In this document: positions 16,628 through 24,407 of the stretch, piece by piece
How positions within the stretch are numbered: position 1 is the stretch's first letter
Layout: the number at the start of each line of letters is the position of its first letter
From: Streptomyces diastaticus subsp. diastaticus
GTDB taxonomy: Bacteria; Actinomycetota; Actinomycetes; Streptomycetales; Streptomycetaceae
Assembly (NCBI RefSeq): GCF_011170125.1
Contig: NZ_BLLN01000006.1
Coordinates: forward strand, 1-64,000
Direction: 5' to 3'
DNA length: 64,000 nt
The notes under the pieces: model-generated
Told to the model about the DNA's origin: nothing
Database searches by the model: none
What the model saw: the letters and a program-made list of their open reading frames with translations, nothing else
Position numbers and translations under genes: made by a program

Positions 16628-16995
16628 TCATCGGGCGTTCCCGTTGACCGAGGGCTCGGCCGCCGGGTCCTCGGTCGCAGGCCCGAGGCGGTCGTCCGCC
16701 GCATCCGCGCTGGCGACCTCACCCTGGTAGGACTCGTTGTGGGCCGGTACGGCCGGTGTCGGCGCGGGCCGGGCGCGGCCGACGAGTTCCAGGGCGGCCT
16801 GGGGGCCCCGGTCGCGGCGGACGGCCGCGACATCGTCGAGGTTCCAGACGGTCAGGCCGACGACGGTGCGCCGGGGTCCGCGGGCTTCGACGGTGCCGGC
16901 GACGAGGAGGAGCCCGGAATGGAAGACAGTGTGGGCGCAGGTTGCGTGGGTGTCGTCGAAGAAGGCGAGGTCGAGGAGGCCGGTGCCGCGGTAAT
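16628..16995 (-). pseudogene. DnaE2/DnaE polymerase C-terminal fragment
   Basis: The frame reads [18 protein letters not shown], then [17 protein letters not shown] and [19 protein letters not shown]. These are the OB-fold and tail blocks of DnaE-type DNA polymerases, closest to the error-prone DnaE2 (ImuC). The whole N-terminal 1000 residues are missing. It is joined directly to a P-type ATPase fragment at about 16993. The downstream tail is not typical and ends at 16628. Confidence 0.7.
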
Positions 16996-17298
16996 GAAGA
17001 TGCCGGCGATCACCAGGTTCTGGATGACGAGGCGGCGGGCCCGGCGCGAGAGGCCGACGACGGCGGGGATGGTAGCGAGTTCGTCGCGTACGACGACGAC
17101 GTCGGCGGTCTCCAGGGCGAGGTCGGAGCCGGCCTGACCCATGGCGATGCCGGTGTGGGCGGCGGCCAGAGCCGGGGCGTCGTTGACGCCGTCGCCGACC
17201 ACCAGCACCTTGCGGCCCTCGCCCTCCCACTCCTTGACGGCGGCGGCCTTGTCCTGGGGAAGCAGCCCCCTCGTGGAGTTCTGGCGTAGGTCGGCCAA
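16993..17298 (-). pseudogene. Heavy-metal P-type ATPase C-terminal fragment
   Basis: The frame reads [45 protein letters not shown] and [12 protein letters not shown]. This is the P-domain hinge and start of the last membrane pair of heavy-metal ATPases. The nucleotide-binding and transport parts are absent, and the last helices are replaced by the DnaE2 fragment. It cannot transport metal. Confidence 0.75.
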
Positions 17299-17343
17299 GG
17301 TCAGACCTATGAGGGTGCGGTCACGGGCCGTTGGGGGGAGCCT

Positions 17344-17721
17344 TCAACGCCGCTTCACGCAGGTGAGGGGGACCTGCCCGCCCTTCGGTCCCCGGACGAT
17401 GAGCCAGTCCGTGCCGCGCCGTCCACATTTCGTGTAGGAGGACGCGCTCGATCCGCGGTTGTGGGTGGTGAGGCAGCTCTTGATCCGGTCACCGCGGTGA
17501 AGGTAGCGGACGACGGGGCTGGAAGGCGTCGCGCTCGTACGGTCGGGCGCCGAGCGCCGGACCGCGACCTTCTTGCCGGTGACGGTCCACCAGGTTGAGC
17601 ACTGGACGGCGTGGGCGGCGCCGCTGGCTCCCTCCTTGCCGGGGCCCGGACCGAGGCCGAATACCAGGCTGGTCAGGGCGGTCGGGACAACGAAAAGGAG
17701 GGGCCATTTTCTGATCAACAT
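17344..17721 (-). CDS. Small secreted SH3-like protein
   Basis: ATG 17721 gives 125 residues beginning MLIRKWPLLFVVPTAL, an N-terminal signal-like hydrophobic segment. The mature part has paired cysteines (CSTWW, KSCLTTHN, TKCGRRG, LTCVK) and short strands as in bacterial SH3 proteins (VAVRRSAPDRTS, VVRYLHRGDRI, DWLIV). The role is probably extracellular ligand or wall binding. A longer upstream frame is rejected as low complexity. Confidence 0.65.
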   Translation of the reverse strand: MLIRKWPLLFVVPTALTSLVFGLGPGPGKEGASGAAHAVQCSTWWTVTGKKVAVRRSAPDRTSATPSSPVVRYLHRGDRIKSCLTTHNRGSSASSYTKCGRRGTDWLIVRGPKGGQVPLTCVKRR

Positions 17722-17959
17722 GCCTGGGTAACAGCTCGGCCCCGCACAGGGGCACGGTCCCGTTCGGGAGGAGGAGGCCAGGCCCGCCCCGGCGCCCGGC
17801 AATTCGATGCCACCACGGCAACGCCCCGAGGCCCGGCACTGGCCACCGCCAGGGACCAGCCACCTGGCGGTGGCCCGCTTACACCGCCAGGGGCGCGTTC
17901 GGCGGTCCCGGCGATGAGGGCCCGGAGCGCAGGCGGAGACGGCGCGGAGCCGACTGCGG

Positions 17960-18616
17960 CTACGGGGCGGGCTCGTAGTCGATCTGCTCGCCGCAGCCGC
18001 CGGAGAGGTCGACCAGCGCGGCCCTTTCTGCGTCGTCAACGGCCAGGCGCCAGCGGAGCTTCGTGCCCACCCAGTCGGCGAGGTAGGTGCAACGGGCGTC
18101 AGCGAGGGGCGGCATCCAGTCCGCAGGGTCCTGGTCGGCCTTCGAACGGTTGGTGCGGGCGGTGACCGCGGCGAGGGATGCCTCTACAGTCAAGTCGTTG
18201 GCGTACGCCTCACGGCGGGCGGCGTCCCATTTGGAGGCCCCGCTGTCCCACGCCTCAGCGAGCGGCACCACGTGGTCGATATCGAGGCCACCGGGGTCGG
18301 TGACGGTCACGCCGTCGTAGTAGGAGAACCACTCGCCGGCGACCACGCGGCAGCGAGCCTCGATGGTGGGCCTCACCTGGGACTCTGCGACCAGCACCTC
18401 GGCCCTGGTGTTGCAGCCGTTACGGTCGGCGTCGACCCAGTGCTTGAAGCTTGTGCGCTGGTACCCCTCCCGGTTCTCCGGTGCGCTCGGCAGCTGCTCG
18501 ATGGCCTCGGCGAGCGTGAGTACGGCGACGGGCTCAGGGGCGGCGCCGGCCGGAGCTGTGGCCAACGGAAGGGCGAGAAGGGCGCCGGCCAGGACAGCCG
18601 CGGTCTTAGTGATCAT
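17960..18616 (-). CDS. Secreted HNH-family nuclease (GmrSD C-terminal-like)
   Basis: The 218-residue protein has a signal peptide (MITKTAAVLAGALLALPLA, cleavage near APAGAAP). The catalytic block is DIDHVVPLAEAW and the second block is NRSKADQDPADWMPP, both typical of secreted actinobacterial HNH nucleases. Paired cysteines (CNTRAE with RCRVV; ARCTYL with GGCGEQ) probably form disulfides. It is likely to degrade extracellular DNA. Confidence 0.9.
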   Translation of the reverse strand: MITKTAAVLAGALLALPLATAPAGAAPEPVAVLTLAEAIEQLPSAPENREGYQRTSFKHWVDADRNGCNTRAEVLVAESQVRPTIEARCRVVAGEWFSYYDGVTVTDPGGLDIDHVVPLAEAWDSGASKWDAARREAYANDLTVEASLAAVTARTNRSKADQDPADWMPPLADARCTYLADWVGTKLRWRLAVDDAERAALVDLSGGCGEQIDYEPAP

Positions 18617-18803
18617 GCTGCAGTGATATCGGGTTCGGCCGCGCTCCTGGCGGCGATACGCCGGAAGATCACCCAGACGAGAGGGCGCGGTGGGGCGGCG
18701 CTGGAACTGAGGCGACGGGCTGCTCCTCGGTACGGCTGCATCCGCCCGAGGCGGTCACCGACAGGTACGGCGAACCCGGACCCTGCCCGGCGCCCGGGCT
18801 GGC

Positions 18804-19316
18804 TCAAGGCCCGAGCCCTCGCGGCGGCCGGCGACGTCGAGGCAGTGCTCGTCCGGTGGCCCGCCGCCATCGCCCCGAATGCCGTCCGCGAGTACCAGAA
18901 CCGCGAGACCCGTGGCGGCAGGCGTCAATGACGGCGAAGGCCTGGGTGCGGGAGAGGTTGCGCAGAAGACCGGTCAGGGGCCAGTGGTCGACGGCGTCGT
19001 CCTGGGGGCTTCCTGCCCGGCCGAGTTGGCACTCGCCGTCTTCCTGCGTATCGGCATGCCGGGTGCGGTTGTTCTTCTTGGGGTTAGCGGGCGTCGTCGC
19101 CGCGGCATGGGCGGGCTGGCCGACCGCCAACCGGTGTCGCAGCGTGCTCTCGGTGACGACACACTTCGGGTGCCTGGCGATCTCCGCGGCTGTCAACTGC
19201 TGGCCGAACACGTCGTAGGTCATGCTCTTGTGCTTCGGCAGGCCGGCGTCCCTGGCCCAACGCCCGATGAGGCGGGGGTCCGCCCCGACCGCGATCCCGG
19301 TCTCCTTTTGAGACAA
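18804..19316 (-). CDS. Putative small DNA-binding protein, perhaps decayed
   Basis: A 170-codon frame starts at TTG 19316 after AAAAGGAG-like sequence. The N-terminal 80 residues look like real protein with two helix-turn-helix-like stretches (VGADPRLIGRWARDAGLPK and LTAAEIARHPKCVVTESTL). The last 60 residues are arginine-rich and atypical. It could be a truncated regulator or element-encoded protein; the family is not recognised. Confidence 0.4.
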   Translation of the reverse strand: MSQKETGIAVGADPRLIGRWARDAGLPKHKSMTYDVFGQQLTAAEIARHPKCVVTESTLRHRLAVGQPAHAAATTPANPKKNNRTRHADTQEDGECQLGRAGSPQDDAVDHWPLTGLLRNLSRTQAFAVIDACRHGSRGSGTRGRHSGRWRRATGRALPRRRRPPRGLGP

Positions 19317-19328
19317 GCCTGGTTGTTC

Positions 19329-19532
19329 TCAGAGGGTGGTCAGCTTGGCCAGTTCCTCGGAGGTCGGCTGGCGGTACCGAACCTGCTTACCCTGCCTCGC
19401 CCTGGCGGGGCGAGGTGAGGGGGCAAGGGCTGGCGGAGCGCCGGCGAGGGCGCCGAGTTGGGCCGTGAGGGCGACGACGGTCGCCTTGAGTTCCTCGACG
19501 ACCACGGCCGGGTCGGGCGCGGGGTGAGTCAC
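19329..19532 (-). CDS. Small protein with predicted coiled coil
   Basis: GTG 19532 gives 67 residues: an acidic N-terminus, a heptad-like helix (VVVEELKATVVALTAQLGAL), a Pro/Ala linker and a basic tail (KQVRYRQPTSEELAKL). The start overlaps the stop of a gene fragment cut by CRISPR array 1, so it was the second gene of an older operon. It ends 12 nt before the putative gene at 19316. Confidence 0.5.
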   Translation of the reverse strand: MTHPAPDPAVVVEELKATVVALTAQLGALAGAPPALAPSPRPARARQGKQVRYRQPTSEELAKLTTL

Positions 19533-19591
19533 AGGCGTGCCACCTCCCGCTGTTCCCAGACGGCGACGGCGCGCTTGGTGATGGCCTTCTC
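19529..19591 (-). pseudogene. Gene tail cut by CRISPR array 1
   Basis: A reading AITKRAVAVWEQREVARL runs out of the truncated last repeat and stops at 19529, overlapping the next GTG. About 20 residues remain of a gene whose upstream part is replaced by the array. Confidence 0.4.
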
Positions 19592-21310
19592 CTCGGCCGC
19601 CCCGGAGGACGACCGCCACGACGGGTCGTCCGGTGCGCTCGGTGCAGAGCTTGTCGTTGCGATCCTCGGTCGCCCCGGAGGACGACCGCCACGGCCGAGG
19701 TCGTTGTCCTCCTGCTCCATGTCCTCGTAGTTGCGATCCTCGGTCGCCCCGGAGGACGACCGCCACCGAGTACGCGTACCGGGCCCGCCGCGAGGCGGAG
19801 ATGTTGCGATCCTCGGTCGCCCCGGAGGACGACCGCCACACCCAGGTCACCGCTCCGGTGCCCGCCAACGCGGCGTTGCGATCCTCGGCCGCCCCGGAGG
19901 ACGACCGCCACGAGATCGACACCCAGTCGGCGGTCTGCGAAGTGTAGTTGCGATCCTCGGCCGCCCCGGAGGACGACCGCCACTCTTGCCGAGGACAAGG
20001 GACTGCGCCCCACGTGGGGGTTGCGATCCTCGGCCGCCCCGGAGGACGACCGCCACCACACGGCACGACGACTGGGACCACGGCGGCCCCGACGTTGCGA
20101 TCCTCGGCCGCCCCGGAGGACGACCGCCACTGGACGTCGGTGCTCGTCGGGAGGATGTAGCGCTTTGAGTTGCGATCCTCGGCCGCCCCGGAGGACGACC
20201 GCCACCACACGGCACGACGACTGGGACCACGGCGGCCCCGACGTTGCGATCCTCGGCCGCCCCGGAGGACGACCGCCACCCGTGGAACCGGGCCAACACC
20301 ATCCTGGGTACGTACGGGTTGCGATCCTCGGCCGCCCCGGAGGACGACCGCCACCCGCAGGTCATGGAGGCGGCATCCGACACGAACGGCGTTGCGATCC
20401 TCGGCCGCCCCGGAGGACGACCGCCACACCGGAGGGGTCGCCGTCTCGTACGCTCTGCACAGAGGTTGCGATCCTCGGCCGCCCCGGAGGACGACCGCCA
20501 CGCTGATGGACGCCCTTCAAGGGCTGCTCGCCCCGAAGTTGCGATCCTCGGCCGCCCCGGAGGACGACCGCCACAGCCGGTCGCTACGGTGGACTTCGCC
20601 CGCCCAGCGCTGTTGCGATCCTCGGCCGCCCCGGAGGACGACCGCCACCGGACCGGCCCGCGATCAGCAGCCGCTCGCCGAGCGGTTGCGATCCTCGGCC
20701 GCCCCGGAGGACGACCGCCACCGTGGCGGCGGCGTGCGGTTGGGTTGCGCACGTGCAGTTGCGATCCTCGGCCGCCCCGGAGGACGACCGCCACACCCGT
20801 CCGCAGGCCGAGAGCCGCTTGACCGAAGTGTTGCGATCCTCGGCCGCCCCGGAGGACGACCGCCACGCCGGGCCGCCCACAGGCTGATCCGCACGTAGCG
20901 CACGTTGCGATCCTCGGCCGCCCCGGAGGACGACCGCCACACCCAGCGGCTCTGAGTCTCGGGTGGTGACGACCGTGACGTTGCGATCCTCGGCCGCCCC
21001 GGAGGACGACCGCCACCTTCTGGTTGGCGGCCTCGGGGTTGTCGCCGACGACGTTGCGATCCTCGGCCGCCCCGGAGGACGACCGCCACTCGCGTGGGTG
21101 TCCGAGCGCCGCAACGAGGCGCTGGCGTTGCGATCCTCGGCCGCCCCGGAGGACGACCGCCACCGGCGGACGCCGACCTCGACGCCTTCGAGGCGGAGTG
21201 GTTGCGATCCTCGGCCGCCCCGGAGGACGACCGCCACCGTGCGGAGCTTGGTCCGGCGGTCCGCCTCAGCGTCGTTGCGATCCTCGGCCGCCCCGGAGGA
21301 CGACCGCCAC
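19590..21310 (-). CRISPR. CRISPR array 1 (type I-C, 23 full repeats plus a truncated one)
   Basis: 37-nt repeats start on the plus strand at 19656, 19730, 19803, 19875 and so on to 21274. There are 23 full copies plus a truncated one at 19590-19619. The 23 spacers are 35-39 nt. On the minus strand the repeat starts GTGGCGGTCGTCC and ends GAGGATCGCAAC, the usual I-C orientation, so crRNAs are made leftward from the leader at 21311. The three most distal full repeats share a C-to-T change in the core (CGGTCGCC), as expected for old repeats. The spacer at 20057-20093 is repeated exactly at 20206-20242. Confidence 0.98.
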
Positions 21311-21441
21311 CCTGGTTGGTCAGGGGTTTTGGCCATCTGAGTACTCACGAGAGCCAGCTGAAGAATGCCCATTAGCGCACATATCCGGCATTCTCCTTAG
21401 GTGTGATGGGCGTGTCGCGTGTGTGCTTGAGGTTCCGAAGC
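21311..21441 (-). promoter_or_regulatory. Leader of CRISPR array 1
   Basis: Reading leftward, the segment begins GCTTCGGAACCT and ends CCAACCAGG against the first repeat. It aligns with the leader of array 2 over its whole length, most strongly in the first 60 nt (including CACACCTAAGGA) and the last 20 nt. It should hold the array promoter and the Cas1-Cas2 integration signal. It starts only 15 nt after the cas2 stop. Confidence 0.8.
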
Positions 21442-21456
21442 GGAGCGTGCCGTCGC

Positions 21457-21747
21457 CTACAGGATCAGGTCGCTGCGATGTGGGTGAGGTGCTGCCGCTC
21501 CGAGAGTTTGGACGGTTTCTGTGCCTGAGGGGGGCAGTCGGTAGATCCGTACACTGTCGGTTTCGGTGTTGATCAGGTCCTCGATGTCGTATGTGAGCTG
21601 CAGCAGGGTTTGGTCGTCCGTGATGATCTCGAAGACGGATTTTTGCACGCGGATGCCGTGTCCCTCGCAGAGCTTGGCTACGCGGCGGAGTCTGCGGCGG
21701 CCTTCGGGCGTGGTGGTGTCGACGTCGTAGGTGAGGAGGAGTTCCAT
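21457..21747 (-). CDS. cas2: Cas2
   Basis: The 96-residue protein has the ferredoxin-like start MELLLTYDVDTTTPEGRRRL with the conserved Asp after Tyr, and VQKSVFEI in the second strand. It forms the adaptation complex with Cas1, which integrates new spacers. It is the last gene of the cas operon, overlaps cas1 by 1 nt and sits next to the array 1 leader. Confidence 0.97.
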   Translation of the reverse strand: MELLLTYDVDTTTPEGRRRLRRVAKLCEGHGIRVQKSVFEIITDDQTLLQLTYDIEDLINTETDSVRIYRLPPSGTETVQTLGAAAPHPHRSDLIL

Positions 21748-22781
21748 CAGGCTGCGGCCCAGGGCAGGTAGGCGGGGAGGTCTCCTCGGAGGTGTCGGGC
21801 CAGGATGCGTGCTTGGACGACTGGTAGGAGGCCGGCGGGGATGTCGCGGCCAACGATGGGGTGTTCCCAGGGCTGTGTCTTCCAGTCCTGCCAGGCTGTG
21901 ATGACGGCTTTCCGGGCGTCGTCGGTCAGGTGGACGGCGCCTCCGGGGTTGGTTTGGAAGTGGGTTGGGCGGAGTTGCCGGCGGTTGAGCAGGGTCAGGG
22001 CGAACCGGTCGGCCAGTGCGGGGCGGAACTCTTCCATGAGGTCCAGGGCGAGAGCCGGTTTGGCAGGGCGGATTCCGTGAAGGAAGCCGATGTAGGGGTC
22101 AAGGCCGACTTGTTCGGCGGCTCCGTGGACGAGTCCTCGGAGTAGTCCGTAGGTGTAGGAGAGCAGAGCGTTGACCGGGTCGGTGGGCGGCCGGCGGTTG
22201 CGATGAGAGAAGGCCGGAACTCCGTCGGTGGGCCGGATGGCGAAGGCCAGGGCGGCGAAGTGGGTGCGGGCGGCGTTTCCTTCCACGCCCATAAGGATGT
22301 CGAGGGATTCAGCGGTGCTGGTGGCCGCGATGCCCTCTGCCAGTGAGGCGGCTGCTTCGCGTAGGCGGGTTCTTGATGTGGGGGTGGCATCTCTGGCGGC
22401 TCGCAGAAGGACCCAGCGGCTGTTGCGGATCTTCCCGGCGACGAGGTTGCGGGCGATGCCGAGTCGGGCTTCGGCATCTGCGTGGCATTGGTGTTGGGCA
22501 TGGCGGAGGAGAACGTTGCCGTGGATGGCTCCGTCGAGGCGAGCGAGGTAGCGGCCTCCTCTGGTCATCCAGGTGACCGGTCTGCGGTCTTGGGCGCAGC
22601 GGGTGATCAGTTCCGTGGAGAGGTTGATGTGGCCGTACAGGACGATGGCGTCGATGCGGCGCAGTGGAAGTATCTGGCGTCCGGGAGTGTCGGGTAGGTG
22701 GACGCGCAGGCTGTCCTGTTCGAGACGGAGGTCGGCACCCTGGGTCTGTACGTAGAGGGTGTTGAGGAGTTCGGTGGTCAC
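21747..22781 (-). CDS. cas1: Cas1 integrase
   Basis: The 344-residue protein is of normal I-C length. Metal-binding residues are visible at Glu 167 (GVEGNAARTHF), His 235 (IGFLHG) and Asp 247/Glu 250 (ALDLMEEFRP). It catalyses spacer integration at the leader end of the arrays. GTG 22781 overlaps the cas4 stop. Confidence 0.97.
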   Translation of the reverse strand: MTTELLNTLYVQTQGADLRLEQDSLRVHLPDTPGRQILPLRRIDAIVLYGHINLSTELITRCAQDRRPVTWMTRGGRYLARLDGAIHGNVLLRHAQHQCHADAEARLGIARNLVAGKIRNSRWVLLRAARDATPTSRTRLREAAASLAEGIAATSTAESLDILMGVEGNAARTHFAALAFAIRPTDGVPAFSHRNRRPPTDPVNALLSYTYGLLRGLVHGAAEQVGLDPYIGFLHGIRPAKPALALDLMEEFRPALADRFALTLLNRRQLRPTHFQTNPGGAVHLTDDARKAVITAWQDWKTQPWEHPIVGRDIPAGLLPVVQARILARHLRGDLPAYLPWAAA

Positions 22782-23443
22782 GCTGGGTTGTCCTGGTGGT
22801 CAGGGGTGTGGAGTGCGGTGAGAGCTTGTTGGTAGCGGCGGGTGTCGGCGAGGGCTTGGGGCATGCAGTGGGTGGCCATGGAGCAGCGTCGGCATCGGGT
22901 ATCGGCTGCAGGGGCGGGGAGGTGGCCGCTGTCGAGGAGAGTTCGGACAGCATGTGCGGTGTGAAGGACGCGGCTTCGCAGGGTGTCGTCGATGGTGATG
23001 AGGTGGCGTCTGCGGTCGGCGGCGGAGAAGATGGCGGCCTCGGGGACGGGGCGCTGGAACATGGATTGCAGGCAGAGGGCCTGTGCTGCGGCTTGGACGT
23101 CGGCAGGGCCGCCGGGGATGTAGCGGCCGGACTTGTGTTCGATGGGCAGGATGCGGCCGTCGTGGTGCAGTTCGACGGTGTCGCATGTACCGGTGAGGCC
23201 GTAGTCGTCGTGCCAGACGGGCAGGGCGTGCAGGGTGCGGATGGTGCCGCGTCCTTTGTTGCCTGGGGTGTCGACGCGTTGGTGCAGGTGGGTGCCGCGG
23301 ATCGTGGCGGCATCGTCGGTGAAGGCGTCTTCGAGCAGGATGAGGCCGCACTGGCGTGGGCAGTAGGCGTGGTGCTCCAGGGCGGAGAGCGTGATCTGGG
23401 TGGGTTCGCGCTCTCCGCCTGGGCTGGTGTGTGGGGTGGTCAT
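22778..23443 (-). CDS. cas4: Cas4 exonuclease
   Basis: ATG 23443 gives 221 residues. Iron-sulfur cysteines are seen at the N-terminus (CPRQC, Cys 28 and 32) and C-terminus (CRRCSMATHC). RecB-type nuclease residues include TGTCDTVE and IEHKSG (Glu 102, Lys 104). Cas4 trims prespacers and selects the PAM. A longer open frame upstream lies inside cas7 and is rejected. It overlaps cas7 and cas1 by 4 nt each. Confidence 0.96.
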   Translation of the reverse strand: MTTPHTSPGGEREPTQITLSALEHHAYCPRQCGLILLEDAFTDDAATIRGTHLHQRVDTPGNKGRGTIRTLHALPVWHDDYGLTGTCDTVELHHDGRILPIEHKSGRYIPGGPADVQAAAQALCLQSMFQRPVPEAAIFSAADRRRHLITIDDTLRSRVLHTAHAVRTLLDSGHLPAPAADTRCRRCSMATHCMPQALADTRRYQQALTALHTPDHQDNPA

Positions 23444-24363
23444 CCGGTGGTGCGCGGGAGGAGGGTGGTCAGGGTGATGCCGGGCGGGAGGTCGGTATCG
23501 CGGATTTCGACGGTTCCGTAGTCGGTGAAGGTTCGGGCGTTGACGTCGCCGCGAGCTTTGACGGTGATGCGGTCGAAGAGTTCGTGGGAGGGGGCGCGGC
23601 CGAAGGCGTCGTCGTGGGTGAAGACGTACAGACCGCGCAGGGCGAGGTTGGCGCGGGCGGCGGCGCGGTCGTGTTCGAGCATGATCTCGAAGGCGCGCCA
23701 GAAGAGGGCGAGGTCGTCGCTGGTGACGCCGGTGCGGTGGGCGAGGGGGGCGCTGAAGTGTCCGGTGCCGCGGTAGAGGGCGTAGGGGACGACGTACTTG
23801 GAGCCCATCTCGGTCTCTTTGCCCTTGGCGTCGCTGTCGTCGGCTTTGCTGCGCTCGCGCCACGCCTTGGCGTCTTCTTCTTTGGTGGGGGTGACGCGGG
23901 TGATGCCGATGTCGAGGGGGGTGATGGGGTCGATGGTGCGGGAGAAGCCGATCTGGACGGGGCCCTGGACGCGGCCGGCCTGCTTGGTGGGCTTGCCCGT
24001 GGTCATGACGGCGCCGAACATCCGCACGTCGAAGAAGTTGCGGCACATCCATTCCTGGGCGGACTTCTGGTCCGTGACCTGGCTGTCGGTGTAGGCGCGT
24101 TCGTGCTGGCTGTTGAGGGCGGTGCCGGCTTCGACGTAGATCTCGCGGCCTTCGCGCGGTTCGAGGGTGTTGATGAGGGCGACGGTGTTGCGGATCTTGC
24201 GCTTGATGGCGACGTCGGTGATCAGGCCTTGGCCGCTGACCAGGTCGGTGCGGGGCATGCCGGCGTTGTCGGGGTCGCCGTTGGGGTTGGAGTCGATGGC
24301 CTCGATGAGGAAGACGAAGTCGTGCTTGCGGGTGGGGTCCAGGTGAGCGTCGCTCATGGTCAT
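23440..24363 (-). CDS. cas7: Cas7 (Csd2) Cascade backbone
   Basis: The 307-residue protein has the I-C Cas7 start FLIEAIDSNPNGDPDNAG, the block ITDVAIKRKIRN and NFFDVRMFGAVMTTGK. Several copies coat the crRNA spacer in the Cascade complex. A charged insert (AWRERSKADDSDAKGKETE) is normal in this family. It is preceded by a 44-nt gap after cas8c. Confidence 0.97.
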   Translation of the reverse strand: MTMSDAHLDPTRKHDFVFLIEAIDSNPNGDPDNAGMPRTDLVSGQGLITDVAIKRKIRNTVALINTLEPREGREIYVEAGTALNSQHERAYTDSQVTDQKSAQEWMCRNFFDVRMFGAVMTTGKPTKQAGRVQGPVQIGFSRTIDPITPLDIGITRVTPTKEEDAKAWRERSKADDSDAKGKETEMGSKYVVPYALYRGTGHFSAPLAHRTGVTSDDLALFWRAFEIMLEHDRAAARANLALRGLYVFTHDDAFGRAPSHELFDRITVKARGDVNARTFTDYGTVEIRDTDLPPGITLTTLLPRTTG

Positions 24364-24407
24364 GATGTGACTTTCGTTGTGCTGTCGGGGTTGGTGGGTG
24401 TGGTGCG

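Noticed and set aside
19329..21372. Long open frames through CRISPR array 1 on both strands
   Set aside because: They consist of the repeat translated over and over (such as RSSAAPEDDRH) and exist only because repeat plus spacer is often a multiple of three.
22778..24052. 424-codon frame for Cas4
   Set aside because: The first 200 codons are an Arg/His-rich shadow of cas7. Cas4 homology begins at ATG 23443.
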